Below are positions 53,162 to 62,898 of a stretch of DNA of 64,000 nt, piece by piece. The position numbers and the translations under genes are program-made. The notes beneath the pieces were generated by a model. That model saw only the letters and a list, made by a program, of their open reading frames with translations, ran no database searches and was not told where the DNA came from. The stretch is from assembly GCA_948469885.1 (NCBI GenBank), contig CAOKMT010000004.1:56281-120280 (forward strand). The letters are read 5' to 3'. Position 1 is the first letter of the stretch, and every line of letters begins with the position of its first letter. This stretch comes from an uncultured Sporosarcina sp. GTDB taxonomy: Bacteria > Bacillota > Bacilli > Bacillales_A > Planococcaceae.

Positions 53162-54316
53162 TCACTCCAAAAAACGCTCAATCGAAAATGCCGCAAGCCC
53201 CAATGCTGTCGATCGGCTCTTAGAATCGAGAAAAGTGAGTTTTCCTTGAGAAGTATCGATCGTTTGTTGGATATGCTTCATGACAGGCGCTTTGACCCAT
53301 TGCTTTGCCATGGCCATCCGATTGCCGATGATAACTTGTTCGGGGTTGAAAATATTCATAATGTTTTTGACGCCGATGCCGATGTGATTCCCGATTTGCT
53401 CGAACAGCTGGATCGTTTCGGGATGACCGTTTTCGGCGAGTGAAAGTAAGTGTTCCAATGAAAGATTTTCGTTATTCGGGGGACGGATGCCTAATCGCTG
53501 GGCGTTTTTTAGCAAGGCTTGTTCGGATGCATACAATTCCCAACACCCTTCGCTTCCACATTTGCAGCGTAGCCCGTTCACTTCAATCGCCATGTGGCCA
53601 AGTTCACCGGAAAATCCGTTTTTTCCTCTGTATAGTTCATCCGTTAAGATGAGTCCCGCACCGATTCCGATACCAATACTAATATAGAGGATGTTGCTGA
53701 AGTTTTTGCCGACGCCAAACCGTTTCTCTCCGTAAGCGCCCGCGTTTGCTTCATTTTCGACGATGATAGGTAAGTGGTATCGTTCTTCGACGATTTTTTG
53801 TAAATGGATATTCACCCATTCTAAATTCGGGGCAAGGACGATTTCTCCGTTTTTCCTTACCGTACCGGGTACACCGATGCCGATGCCGACAATTCCGTAT
53901 GGGGAAGGAGGTGCTGACTCGATTAAGAAGTCGATCATTCTAAAGAGTTCTGCTTTTATTTCTTCAAATGTGAGGTCTGTAAACTGTATTTTCTGTTCGA
54001 AGCATATATTGCCTTGCAAATCCGTTAGGATACCTAATAAATAATTCACTCCGATATCGATGCCGATAGAATAACCAGCTGTTTGGTTAAAGAGTAGCAT
54101 GACCGGTCTACGACCACCGCTCGATACCCCTTGTCCGGATTCGTAAATGAGTTGTGCTTCCAATAACTCGGTGACGAGGGAAGAGACGGTCCCTTTGTTC
54201 AAACCTGTGACGTTTGCGATTTCTGCTCTTGAAATCGGAGAGGAGCGTTGGATCATTTTTAGAACGAGTGATTTGTTTTGTTTTTTGACGACATGTTGAT
54301 TCCATGTTTTATTCAT
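53162..54316 (-). CDS. xylR: Xylose operon repressor, ROK family
   Basis: 384 residues. Winged HTH at about 15-75 (SRAEIANVTGLNKGTVSSLV), then a ROK domain with the zinc-binding CKCGSEGCWE near 258. Start ATG at 54316. Divergent from xylA, with an operator in the gap (54388-54412) of the same 25-bp architecture as known Bacillus xyl operators. In the absence of xylose it should repress xylAB and neighbouring genes; xylose is the inducer. Confidence 0.93.
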   Translation of the reverse strand: MNKTWNQHVVKKQNKSLVLKMIQRSSPISRAEIANVTGLNKGTVSSLVTELLEAQLIYESGQGVSSGGRRPVMLLFNQTAGYSIGIDIGVNYLLGILTDLQGNICFEQKIQFTDLTFEEIKAELFRMIDFLIESAPPSPYGIVGIGIGVPGTVRKNGEIVLAPNLEWVNIHLQKIVEERYHLPIIVENEANAGAYGEKRFGVGKNFSNILYISIGIGIGAGLILTDELYRGKNGFSGELGHMAIEVNGLRCKCGSEGCWELYASEQALLKNAQRLGIRPPNNENLSLEHLLSLAENGHPETIQLFEQIGNHIGIGVKNIMNIFNPEQVIIGNRMAMAKQWVKAPVMKHIQQTIDTSQGKLTFLDSKSRSTALGLAAFSIERFLE

Positions 54317-54387
54317 TCGTGATACGCCAATTCCTTTCTAGTCTTGCTGTTAGATTAAGTATAACATTTCAATTGTTTAAAATATAC

Positions 54388-54429
54388 TTAGTTCATCCGA
54401 TAGACAAACTAACTTTTAATTGATAGAAT
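54388..54429 (+). promoter_or_regulatory. xylA promoter with XylR operator
   Basis: Inverted repeat TTAGTT-N13-AACTAA spans 54388-54412 (25 bp). It overlaps the -35 box TAGACA (54401-54406), which is 17 bp from the -10 box TAGAAT (54424-54429). Binding of XylR here would block the polymerase. Confidence 0.8.
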
Positions 54430-54435
54430 CAGAAT

Positions 54436-54449
54436 TGTAAGCACTTACA
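54436..54449 (+). promoter_or_regulatory. cre-like CcpA site ahead of xylA
   Basis: TGTAAGCACTTACA, a near-perfect palindrome matching the cre consensus TGWAANCGNTNWCA except at the central G. It lies just downstream of the -10 box, suited to glucose repression of the xylose genes. Confidence 0.6.
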
Positions 54450-54480
54450 AAAACATATGAATTTTTGGAGGTATTTTGAT

Positions 54481-55806
54481 ATGACTTATTTTAAAGATAT
54501 AAACAATATTCAGTATGAAGGTGCAGATTCGACAAATCCTTTCGCTTTCAAATTTTATAATCCAGACGACAAGATCGGTGACAAGACGATGGAAGCGTAT
54601 CTTCGTTTTGGGGTCGCTTATTGGCATACGTTCACGATGGATGGCTCGGATCCGTTCGGCGCAGGTACGATGCAACGTCCTTGGGATCGCTATACAGGGA
54701 TGGATTTGGCGAAAGCGCGTGTGGAAGCGGCTTTTGAATTTTTCGAGAAGATCAATGCACCATTCTTCTGTTTTCATGACATCGATATTGCGCCTGAAGG
54801 CAGTACTTTACGCGAGACGAATCAAAACCTGGATACGATTGTCGGGATGATCAAGGAGTATATGAAAGATAGTAAGACGAAGTTGCTTTGGAACACTGCG
54901 AATAACTTTACACATCCGCGTTTCATGCACGGAGCGGCATCATCGAACAGTGCTGACGTGTTTGCATATTCGGCGGCCAAAGTGAAAAAAGGGTTGGAAA
55001 TCGGTAAAGAACTTGGTGCGGAAAACTATGTGTTCTGGGGTGGTCGAGAAGGGTACGAGTCGCTTTTGAATACAGATTTGAAACTTGAAATGGATAATAT
55101 GGCTCGTTTTTACCGCATGGCAATTGATTATGCGAAAGAAATTGGGTTCGACGCACAATTTCTTATTGAGCCAAAACCGAAAGAGCCGACGACGCACCAA
55201 TACGATTTTGATGTTGCAACAGGACTGGCGTTTTTACAAAGCTATGATCTCCAAGATCATTTCAAGTTTAATATCGAGGCGAACCATGCGACTTTGGCAG
55301 GTCATACGTTTGAACACGAACTGCGTTATGCACGTGTCAACAATATGCTAGGTTCTGTCGATGCAAACCAAGGGGATCCGTTGCTTGGATGGGATACGGA
55401 CGAGTTCCCGACGGATGTATATTCCGCAACATTGGCGATGTATGAAATCATTAAAAACGGTGGCCTTGGACGTGGGGGGCTGAACTTCGATGCAAAAGTC
55501 AGAAGAACTTCTTTTGAGCCGGAAGATTTGTTCCTTGCGCATATCGCGGGAATGGACACGTTCGCCGTAGGTGCGAAAGTTGCGCAGAAATTGATCGAAG
55601 ATAAAGTATTTGAAAATATCGTTGATCAGCGTTATGAAACTTACACAGAAGGGATCGGGTTGGAGATCGTTGAAGGAGCGACGAATTTTCACAAGCTTGA
55701 AGAGCACGCTTACGGGTTGACGGATGTGAAACTTCCGTCTGGTCGTATCGAACACATTAAAGCGACGATCAATCAATACATTTTGAAGGCTTACGCTGGC
55801 GAATAA
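54481..55806 (+). CDS. xylA: Xylose isomerase
   Basis: 441 residues from ATG at 54481, behind TTGGAGGTATT; the in-frame ATG at 54457 is before that site. Class II xylose isomerase: catalytic His in [13 protein letters not shown] near residue 101, metal-binding motif [14 protein letters not shown] near 186-199, [15 protein letters not shown] near 233, and the [11 protein letters not shown] motif near 268. Converts D-xylose to D-xylulose. First gene of the xyl operon. Confidence 0.97.
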   Translation: MTYFKDINNIQYEGADSTNPFAFKFYNPDDKIGDKTMEAYLRFGVAYWHTFTMDGSDPFGAGTMQRPWDRYTGMDLAKARVEAAFEFFEKINAPFFCFHDIDIAPEGSTLRETNQNLDTIVGMIKEYMKDSKTKLLWNTANNFTHPRFMHGAASSNSADVFAYSAAKVKKGLEIGKELGAENYVFWGGREGYESLLNTDLKLEMDNMARFYRMAIDYAKEIGFDAQFLIEPKPKEPTTHQYDFDVATGLAFLQSYDLQDHFKFNIEANHATLAGHTFEHELRYARVNNMLGSVDANQGDPLLGWDTDEFPTDVYSATLAMYEIIKNGGLGRGGLNFDAKVRRTSFEPEDLFLAHIAGMDTFAVGAKVAQKLIEDKVFENIVDQRYETYTEGIGLEIVEGATNFHKLEEHAYGLTDVKLPSGRIEHIKATINQYILKAYAGE

Positions 55807-55896
55807 ATCAAGGAGACTGGGCACTGCATACTTATTATCTTAACAAGGATGGATGTCAGTGCCTCGTCGTCCTTCAAAAGGTGGAGAGGGACTGCT

Positions 55897-57396
55897 GTGA
55901 AATACGTAATTGGGATTGATTTAGGGACAAGTGCTGTCAAGATTTTATTGGTTAACGAGGACGGCGCGGTTGTCCAGGAAGTATCTAAAGCTTATCCTTT
56001 GATCCATGAAAAGACTGGTTATAGCGAACAGGATCCTGAGATGTGGGTAAAACAGACGGTTGCAGGTTTGTCTGATTTGCTCGAAGTGTTTGAAGGAGAT
56101 CCGAAAACAATCGAAGGGATCAGTTTTTCGGGTCAAATGCACGGGTTAGTCTTACTGGACGAGCAGCACAAAGTACTGCGGAATGCAATCTTATGGAATG
56201 ACACGCGAACGACGCACCAGTGCCAATATATTTATGACGTTGTCGGGGAAGAACGACTTTTAGATGTTACGAAAAATCCTGCACTGGAAGGGTTCACACT
56301 ACCGAAACTGCTATGGGTGAAAGAACATGAGCCGCGGTTGTATGAAAAAGCGCATGTTTTTCTATTGCCGAAAGATTATTTGCGTTACCGGTTGACAGGA
56401 CAATTACATATGGAATATTCCGATGCGGCAGGCACGTTGTTATTGAATGTAAGCGAAAAAGCGTGGAGCAAGGAAATTTGTGAGCTGCTGGACATCAATC
56501 CGGAGATTTGCCCGCCTTTGGTTGATTCGCATGAAAAAGTGGGGACGATTTGTTCCGAAATTGCGATTGCTACGGGGCTGTCTCCCGAAACATTTGTGTT
56601 CGCGGGCGGGGCGGACAATGCATGTGGGGCGATTGGTTCTGGAATTTTGGAAGATGGAAAAACACTTTGTAGTATCGGGACGTCCGGCGTTATGTTATCT
56701 CATGAAACAGGTGGAGATAAAGACTTTGAAGGGAAAGTTCACTACTTCAACCACGGACTTGCAGATGCCTATTATACAATGGGTGTGACGCTTTCGGCGG
56801 GACATAGTTTGGGCTGGTTTAAAAATGTGTTCGCCAAAGATGAGTCCTTCGAAGAACTGCTTGCGGACGTGGATCGGGTACCGATCGGATCCAATGGTCT
56901 TTTGTTTACGCCTTATTTGGTCGGAGAAAGGACGCCGTATGCAGATGCAAACATTCGCGCGAGTTTCATCGGTATGGATAGTTCGCATGAACGGAAAGAT
57001 TTTACCCGGGCGGTACTAGAAGGGATTACATTTTCCTTGAACGAGTCCCTTGAAATTTTCCGAGAGAAAGGGAAGCGGATCGAAACGATCGTGACGACAG
57101 GCGGGGGCGCGAAAAATGAAGATTGGCTACAAATGCAAGCCGATATTTTTAACGCGAAAATTGTGAAACTTGCAAGTGAACAAGGTCCTGGCATGGGCGC
57201 TGCAATGCTCGCAGCATACGGTTGTGGATGGTTTGATTCATTGCAAAGTTGCGCGGAGAAATTTTTGACGGTCGAGAAGGAATTTGAACCGATCGAACAG
57301 CACGTCCAGCAATATGAGCAATTGTTTAGGATTTATAAAAAAGTGTATGCGCAGACGAAATCCTTGAATGAGCAGTTAGTCGCTTACCGGAAATGA
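55897..57396 (+). CDS. xylB: Xylulokinase
   Basis: 499 residues from GTG at 55897, seven bases after GGAGAGGG; the in-frame ATG at 55849 has no ribosome site. FGGY kinase fold: GIDLGTSAVKILL at the N-terminus, SFSGQMHGLVLLD near 78, GGADNACGAIGSG with the catalytic Asp near 233, and TTGGGAKNEDWLQMQADIF near 405. Phosphorylates D-xylulose to xylulose 5-phosphate for the pentose phosphate pathway. 90 bp after xylA. Confidence 0.96.
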   Translation: MKYVIGIDLGTSAVKILLVNEDGAVVQEVSKAYPLIHEKTGYSEQDPEMWVKQTVAGLSDLLEVFEGDPKTIEGISFSGQMHGLVLLDEQHKVLRNAILWNDTRTTHQCQYIYDVVGEERLLDVTKNPALEGFTLPKLLWVKEHEPRLYEKAHVFLLPKDYLRYRLTGQLHMEYSDAAGTLLLNVSEKAWSKEICELLDINPEICPPLVDSHEKVGTICSEIAIATGLSPETFVFAGGADNACGAIGSGILEDGKTLCSIGTSGVMLSHETGGDKDFEGKVHYFNHGLADAYYTMGVTLSAGHSLGWFKNVFAKDESFEELLADVDRVPIGSNGLLFTPYLVGERTPYADANIRASFIGMDSSHERKDFTRAVLEGITFSLNESLEIFREKGKRIETIVTTGGGAKNEDWLQMQADIFNAKIVKLASEQGPGMGAAMLAAYGCGWFDSLQSCAEKFLTVEKEFEPIEQHVQQYEQLFRIYKKVYAQTKSLNEQLVAYRK

Positions 57397-57513
57397 TTGG
57401 GTTGGCTTACTTACTCCCGTTGAGCTTGCTAGAAGCTGGCAATGTAGCGGAAGTGCCAAAACTTGTGGAGGGAATATCGATTGCCGATTTGAGTGAAGGT
57501 GCTTGTACTGAGT

Positions 57514-57654
57514 TTTTCCGTGAAGGGCACAAGGGTCACGGAAAATCTCAGGCACCGATGCGGATTAGGAAGGAGGATAAAGGCGGCTTGTTAGAAAGGT
57601 ATAATGATTGTTGAAAGCGTTTTATTGGGAAAGCATGATAAAAAAACCGCCTTT
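57514..57654 (+). promoter_or_regulatory. Structured xylB-symporter gap with hairpins and cre-like site
   Basis: TTTTCCGTGA/TCACGGAAAA forms a perfect 10-bp stem (57514-57545). AAAGGCGG (57579-57586) pairs with CCGCCTTT (57647-57654) close to the symporter start. A cre-like TGAAAGCGTTTTAT lies between them at 57612-57625. The symporter ATG (57664) has no usual ribosome site. The region may be an attenuator or a separate CcpA-controlled promoter; this is inference. Confidence 0.5.
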
Positions 57655-57663
57655 TAAAATATT

Positions 57664-59121
57664 ATGAAACGAAAACCAAATTCTCTTTATATCATATCAA
57701 TTACATTCGTCGCTATATTAGGGGGATTGTTGTTCGGTTATGACACAGCTGTCATTTCCGGGGCAGAAAAGTCGATTGAGGCTTATTTGATCGACGGGCT
57801 CGGTTTAGGGTCGTTGGCGCATGGTGCGACGATTTCGAGTGCATTGATCGGTTGTATTATCGGTGGCGTGATTTCGGGTGTATTCTCCACTCGGTTCGGG
57901 CGTAAAAAATCACTGATTGTCGCAGCAATCTTGTTTTTCATCTCTGCCTTAGGCTCTGCTTATCCTGAGTTTTTATTTTTCACAAAAGATGAGCCGACGT
58001 TGGCTTTGTTGTGGACGTTTAACTTTTATCGGGTGATTGGCGGAATCGGTGTCGGTTTGGCTTCAGCTGTCGTTCCAGTGTACATAGGCGAAATTGCGCC
58101 ACAACATATAAGAGGGCGCCTCGTATCTTTCAACCAGTTTGCGATTATCTTCGGAATGCTTGTCGTCTATTTTGTGAACTGGGGCATTGCACGAGGGAAT
58201 ACGATTGAATGGATTAACGATATCGGTTGGCGATATATGTTCGCTTCGGAAGCGATCCCAGCTTTAATTTTTGGTGTATTGCTATTTTTCGTACCGGAAA
58301 CACCTCGTTATTTAGCTTTGAACCATCAAGATAAGAAGGCGTTGGCGATTTTAACGAGAATTAACGGTGGAGAAGCAGCGAAATCAATTTTAAGTGAGAT
58401 TAAACAAACTGTAACGGTATCATCAGGGAAATTATTTTCATATGGCAAGAAAATTATCCTTGTCGGCATATTGCTTTCTGTCTTCCAGCAATTTGTCGGG
58501 ATCAACGTTGTACTTTATTATGCGCCAAGAATATTTGAAGGTTTGGGTGCTGCCAAAGATGCGTCCATGTTGCAAACGATTGTCATGGGGTTGGTGAACG
58601 TTATCTTTACAGTCGTTGCAATCATGACGGTCGATAAGTGGGGACGTAAGCCATTATTGATTTCCGGATCCATCGGGATGGCGATTGGCATGTTTGGTGT
58701 GTCCACGCTTGCATTTACCAATAGTATAGGCATAAGCACGTTGATTTTCATCATCATTTTCACGGCTTCTTTCATGATGTCATGGGGACCGATTTGTTGG
58801 GTGCTTATTTCAGAGATTTTCCCAAACCGGATTCGTGGGCAAGCCGTGGCGATTGCAGTTGCAGCGCAATGGGCCGCGAACTATTTCATCTCATCGACAT
58901 ATCCGGCGATGATGGAATTCAGCAGTGGATTGACGTATGTGTTTTACGGTGTGATGAGTGTGCTTTCCGCGTTGTTCGTTTGGAAGATGGTGCCTGAAAC
59001 GAAAGGGAAGTCACTGGAACAAATGGAGTCGATCTGGCAAAAACCAGAAGCATTCGAACCCGAAACGTCAGTTGGAAAAGTGGATAAAGCGCCTACATCC
59101 GAGAGAATTGAAGTTTTATAA
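57664..59121 (+). CDS. MFS sugar:proton symporter, probable xylose importer
   Basis: 485 residues with twelve membrane helices. Sugar-porter signatures are present: FGRKKSL in loop 2-3 near residue 77, FVPETPRYL near 217, QQFVGINVVLYYAPRIFEGL near 277, and the closing PETKGKSLEQME near 445. Related to XylE/XylT/AraE. Placed between xylB and galM, so xylose is the likely substrate. The ATG at 57664 lacks a clear Shine-Dalgarno, odd for a highly expressed carrier. Confidence 0.92.
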   Translation: MKRKPNSLYIISITFVAILGGLLFGYDTAVISGAEKSIEAYLIDGLGLGSLAHGATISSALIGCIIGGVISGVFSTRFGRKKSLIVAAILFFISALGSAYPEFLFFTKDEPTLALLWTFNFYRVIGGIGVGLASAVVPVYIGEIAPQHIRGRLVSFNQFAIIFGMLVVYFVNWGIARGNTIEWINDIGWRYMFASEAIPALIFGVLLFFVPETPRYLALNHQDKKALAILTRINGGEAAKSILSEIKQTVTVSSGKLFSYGKKIILVGILLSVFQQFVGINVVLYYAPRIFEGLGAAKDASMLQTIVMGLVNVIFTVVAIMTVDKWGRKPLLISGSIGMAIGMFGVSTLAFTNSIGISTLIFIIIFTASFMMSWGPICWVLISEIFPNRIRGQAVAIAVAAQWAANYFISSTYPAMMEFSSGLTYVFYGVMSVLSALFVWKMVPETKGKSLEQMESIWQKPEAFEPETSVGKVDKAPTSERIEVL

Positions 59122-59225
59122 GAATCTTTACAAGGCATCTGTCATAATGGCGGATGCCTTTCGAATTGAGGCTAAGAGTTGAGAATAACTATGGGATCGG
59201 TTGATATTGAATAGGGAGTGAGGAT

Positions 59226-60254
59226 ATGAATATTGAATCTAGAAAGGTGTATGGGCATTGGACGCAATACACATTGACAAATGATCACGGTATGATCGTT
59301 TCTTTTTTGGATTACGGCGGGATACTGACGGAAATTAGGGTGCCGGATCGGGAAGGGAATTTTGAAAACATTGTCCTGCAGTATGAAAATATGGTGAATT
59401 ATGAAACCGATCCCTTTTTTCTTGGTGCGATAATCGGTCGAGTAGCGGGGCGGATCAAAGGTGCAGGTTTTTCGCTAGATGGGGACATTTACGATCTCGA
59501 AAGAAACGACGGGGCAAATCATTTGCACGGGGGTTCAGGAGGGTTTCATAAAGTGATTTGGGAAGCGCGTCCATTTGAAAAGCAAGGAGCGGTAGGTGTA
59601 GAGCTCCGCTATGTAAGCGAGGAAGAGACCTGCGGCTATCCGGGAAAAGTTGAAGCGCTTGTGACATATACATTGAACAATGCAAACGAACTGATCCTTC
59701 ATTATAAAGCGACGACGGATAAAACGACACCGTTCACATTGACGAATCATAGTTATTTCAATTTAAGCGGAAACATGAAAGATACGGTGGATCAGCATCA
59801 AATCACGATGAATAGCGATCGTTTTTTAGAACTAGATCATCACCTGATACCGACCGGAAAAGTATTGGCTGTGGGCGATTGTCCGTTTGATTTCCGTAAA
59901 GGAAGGAAAGTGGAAGACGGCATTAAGTCGAAGTTGTATCAAAATGAAGTTGCTGGGAACGGCTATGATCATTATTTTCTTTTTGAAGATAGGGAGAAAG
60001 GGAGGATTGTTGTGGAGGAGCCGGTAAGCGGTCGAAAGATGACGATTGAAACGAATCAGCCGGGGATGGTTCTATATACTTCGACGAATATGGAAGAAGG
60101 GTTTATGTTGAGGGGTGGTGGGTCGCAAAAGTATGCAGGGCTCTGTTTTGAAACGCAAGGTTCGCCCACCTCTCTTCACCATGACGCAATCCCATCCATT
60201 TTATTGCACGCGGGCGAAATGTATGACAAAAAAACAGTTTTTACTTTTGGTTAA
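59226..60254 (+). CDS. galM: Aldose 1-epimerase (mutarotase)
   Basis: 342 residues. LGAIIGRVAGRI near residue 62, NHLHGGSGGFHK near 97 with the first catalytic His, TNHSYFNLSG near 175 with the second, and the catalytic Glu in CFETQGSPTSLHHDAIPS near 304. Interconverts alpha and beta anomers of aldoses, here most probably xylose for XylA. ATG at 59226 follows AGGGAGTGAGGAT. Last gene of the xylose locus. Confidence 0.94.
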   Translation: MNIESRKVYGHWTQYTLTNDHGMIVSFLDYGGILTEIRVPDREGNFENIVLQYENMVNYETDPFFLGAIIGRVAGRIKGAGFSLDGDIYDLERNDGANHLHGGSGGFHKVIWEARPFEKQGAVGVELRYVSEEETCGYPGKVEALVTYTLNNANELILHYKATTDKTTPFTLTNHSYFNLSGNMKDTVDQHQITMNSDRFLELDHHLIPTGKVLAVGDCPFDFRKGRKVEDGIKSKLYQNEVAGNGYDHYFLFEDREKGRIVVEEPVSGRKMTIETNQPGMVLYTSTNMEEGFMLRGGGSQKYAGLCFETQGSPTSLHHDAIPSILLHAGEMYDKKTVFTFG

Positions 60255-60461
60255 AGTAGAGGTATCTGTGCTTTGCGTAATTCAGGTAGTACTTGGTCTA
60301 GCGCCTAACAAACAAACATTTTACTAAATCATGGATTTGTACGAAAATTCCTGAAAGACCGGTACTGGTCGTTCAAGAATCTTTGCGGTACACTAGTGTT
60401 ATTTAGATTTATTGGAAAACACAAAAAAGAGGATCTTTCGTAAAATACGGGGAGGGTGATT

Positions 60462-61637
60462 ATGAATTCTACGAAACCGAGTGTTATGGAAACAACTTTT
60501 TCTTTCATCGTAAGAAATTATCGTATGATTGGTCTTATCTCATTAGTGATTACATTGGTCTCTATTTATTCTTATTTAACTACATATAGTTTTGTATTTG
60601 GCTATTATTTCGGTGGAGAAATCGAGCATAATTTCTCGAACTTTGAGCTTTTTCGTCGGATTGTTCCGTTCCATGTCAGTACAATGACGTTTACTTGGTT
60701 AATGCTTGTCCTTTCTGTCACTTTAATTTTATATTCTTTTACTTTAATTAAAGACAAGAAATTGCCTAGTTTAATGGGCGGACTCTTTTCGATAGTTATC
60801 CTTCATGTTTTTATGACGGGTTTTTTTACAAAAGAAATTAGGGGAAGCACAATTTTGTATTTCAGTGGTATTTGGATCTTACCCGTATTCATCGGGATTA
60901 TGGTGGCATTTATGATTCTGAGTGGTAAGTACCCGTTCAAATCCATAACAGGATTATTATTCGGATTTTCAGTCTCTATGTTAAGTGTCCTTTTTATACC
61001 CAAGGGGATATCTGAAGAACTGATAGAAGTAAGTTTAATTATTATTACGTTTACATTTGGTATGATCCTTGGGCTAATCCCGTTCCATAGATACACTGGT
61101 TTTCTATTTATATTTCCATATGTGTTTTTGGCGGAAGTTACTATTTTTACGTTTTTTCCCCAGCTCACAAGTGGCCTAGGACCAGAGTGGATAGTGAAAA
61201 TAGTATTGCTCTTTATATTTCCAATTATGCTAAGTGTTTTTTTATCCCGTTACTTGAAAGGAACATACGAAAAACAAAATGAGCAACGCAAAAATACAGC
61301 TGAAGAGAAATCGATCACGAAGAATACATATGAACTTTTAAACAGGCTGATAGATCCGAATAAATCTAAAATCTCGCTTCTACTCATTATGATTGGGTTG
61401 CTCGGGGCTTATGTAATGACCCCTAGAATTGCCGCCGCCTCAGCAAAGATGATTCGAACCTCCACCCCGGCTAGTCAGATCCACTATGACTCGATCAAAA
61501 TAATGGATTTGAAAGGAAATGAAGAGGAGATAAAAGGGATCGTGGTGGCCGAGCATGACGATGTCATCTATATCTCCAATGAAAATTGGATGCTCGAACA
61601 AGTAAAAGTAGAGAGGTATCATATATCCCCTCGTTAA
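60462..61637 (+). CDS. Multi-helix membrane protein of unknown function
   Basis: 391 residues from ATG at 60462 (GGGGAGGG ahead). Nine or so hydrophobic segments between residues 18 and 260, a charged cytoplasmic stretch (KGTYEKQNEQRKNTAEEKSI) near 275, one more helix near 312-330, then a soluble C-terminal domain of about 60 residues (KIMDLKGNEEEIKGIVV...). No family recognised. Monocistronic, terminator follows. Confidence 0.75.
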   Translation: MNSTKPSVMETTFSFIVRNYRMIGLISLVITLVSIYSYLTTYSFVFGYYFGGEIEHNFSNFELFRRIVPFHVSTMTFTWLMLVLSVTLILYSFTLIKDKKLPSLMGGLFSIVILHVFMTGFFTKEIRGSTILYFSGIWILPVFIGIMVAFMILSGKYPFKSITGLLFGFSVSMLSVLFIPKGISEELIEVSLIIITFTFGMILGLIPFHRYTGFLFIFPYVFLAEVTIFTFFPQLTSGLGPEWIVKIVLLFIFPIMLSVFLSRYLKGTYEKQNEQRKNTAEEKSITKNTYELLNRLIDPNKSKISLLLIMIGLLGAYVMTPRIAAASAKMIRTSTPASQIHYDSIKIMDLKGNEEEIKGIVVAEHDDVIYISNENWMLEQVKVERYHISPR

Positions 61638-61668
61638 TGTATCTGTGGATCATACAACTCAGACACCA

Positions 61669-61718
61669 AACAGGATATAGATAGGCTACAACAAACTGTA
61701 ACCTATCCATATCCTGTT
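61669..61718. terminator. Bidirectional terminator
   Basis: AACAGGATATAGATAGG (61669-61685) pairs with CCTATCCATATCCTGTT (61702-61718), with an additional TACA/TGTA inner pair. Convergent genes on both sides. Confidence 0.85.
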
Positions 61719-61763
61719 GTTAAAGTTCACACAAAATAAGTAGTTAAAAATCATTCACAACAC

Positions 61764-62504
61764 TTATGTATCCGCCTTTTTATACACTGGCTTCCAATCT
61801 TCAAATACTTTGCGCTTTGTTTCTGTGAAAATCGGTTTTTGGCCTTCCGAATCCTCCCACGGCGTTTTTTCGATAGCCTCGAAATCAATCTCATCCTTTT
61901 CGGTCATCACGTTTGATAAATTATAAGGGTGATAGTAGACGGGAAGTCCATGACCACCAATCAAGTCAATCCATTGATATAAGTCCTCTTCTTCTTCGAG
62001 CCTAATGATATGACACGCTTCGCTAAATTTAAGGAGCAGCATCACTTCATTCTGATAATAGCTCCCCGGCCCACTGGTCGTGCCGGACCCCGGGACAAAC
62101 CGGCTATGGTTACCAATCAATCCCCAATCCATATTCGTGAAAGGTAATTCTTTCGCTTTTGTTCGATCCTTTTTCGGATAAATCTCTCGATAGATCAGCT
62201 TATCCTCGTAAACTAAATACTCTTCCACGTAACTTTTCTCTCTCATCAGGGTAATGATGAAGAAGAGAGGAAATGGTAAAATGATGAATCCAGTAAACGT
62301 GACAACTACACCGATAATAATATCCCCGACAAAGGTAGAGTCGTGGTCGACTTCTCCAGCATTGACGAATAGATATGTTGCACTTCCAAATAGGAAAAGT
62401 AAAGCGAAGACCATGATACCCGTGATGAAAAAAAGGCATCCTCGCCGTCCTTTTGGAACTTTCGTAGAATAATGCAGTAATGGTTCTTCTGCCTCTTTTT
62501 GCAC
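61764..62504 (-). CDS. Two-helix membrane protein of unknown function
   Basis: 246 residues from GTG at 62504, six bases after TTAGGAGG; ATG at 62546 lacks one. Two membrane helices (about 22-45 and 58-82), then a soluble domain (about 90-246) with EYLVYEDKLIYREI and a glycine/serine loop PGSGTTSGPGSYY. Helical pair plus PH-like soluble part recalls bacterial membrane PH-domain proteins, but I cannot confirm. Function unknown. Confidence 0.7.
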   Translation of the reverse strand: MQKEAEEPLLHYSTKVPKGRRGCLFFITGIMVFALLFLFGSATYLFVNAGEVDHDSTFVGDIIIGVVVTFTGFIILPFPLFFIITLMREKSYVEEYLVYEDKLIYREIYPKKDRTKAKELPFTNMDWGLIGNHSRFVPGSGTTSGPGSYYQNEVMLLLKFSEACHIIRLEEEEDLYQWIDLIGGHGLPVYYHPYNLSNVMTEKDEIDFEAIEKTPWEDSEGQKPIFTETKRKVFEDWKPVYKKADT

Positions 62505-62607
62505 CGTAATCCTCCTAATAACTGTTTCTCTCAAATGAATATTCATCCTAACATAGATAGGAGTGGGGGTTAAAGCGTTAATAGTAAGGTGGATCTAATT
62601 AAGGTAG

Positions 62608-62760
62608 GCTGACCGGTTAGGTGTGTCTCCTTCGCTAGTGTCAAGGGATGAGGGGAATGAATATTACGGAGCGACAGTGGAGCGTATCCAAGAAATAATG
62701 GCAGCGATGCAGCTCGTTTCCAAAACTGTAATTCAAGGGCAGGATTTGTTGATGGCTTGA
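62608..62760 (+). pseudogene. C-terminal fragment of an XRE-type HTH protein
   Basis: The frame ADRLGVSPSLVSRDEGNEYY followed by GATVERIQEIMAAMQ runs for 50 codons to TGA at 62758. The first 20 residues are the recognition-helix half of a Cro/C1-type HTH. There is no start or upstream part, so it is a 3' remnant. A strong terminator follows at 62770, consistent with a former transcription unit on this strand. Confidence 0.6.
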
Positions 62761-62769
62761 TTTGATTAG

Positions 62770-62821
62770 AAATACCTGTGCCTCCTATAATTCCATATTG
62801 TGTGAGGCACAGGTATTTTTT
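62770..62821. terminator. Intrinsic terminator
   Basis: AAATACCTGTGCCTC (62770-62784) pairs exactly with GAGGCACAGGTATTT (62804-62818), followed by T-run. It ends the regulator fragment on the plus strand and may also serve the minus-strand gene at 62899. Confidence 0.9.
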
Positions 62822-62898
62822 GAAAAGGCGAAAAAAACCGATGATAAAGAAAGATTTGAGGCGCACGCTTGTTTGTGAATCAACTGTCACAGGAACGC

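Noticed and set aside
57393-57614. 73-codon frame overlapping the xylB stop
   Set aside because: No ribosome site, no recognisable content, and it is made mostly of the hairpin sequences in the gap.
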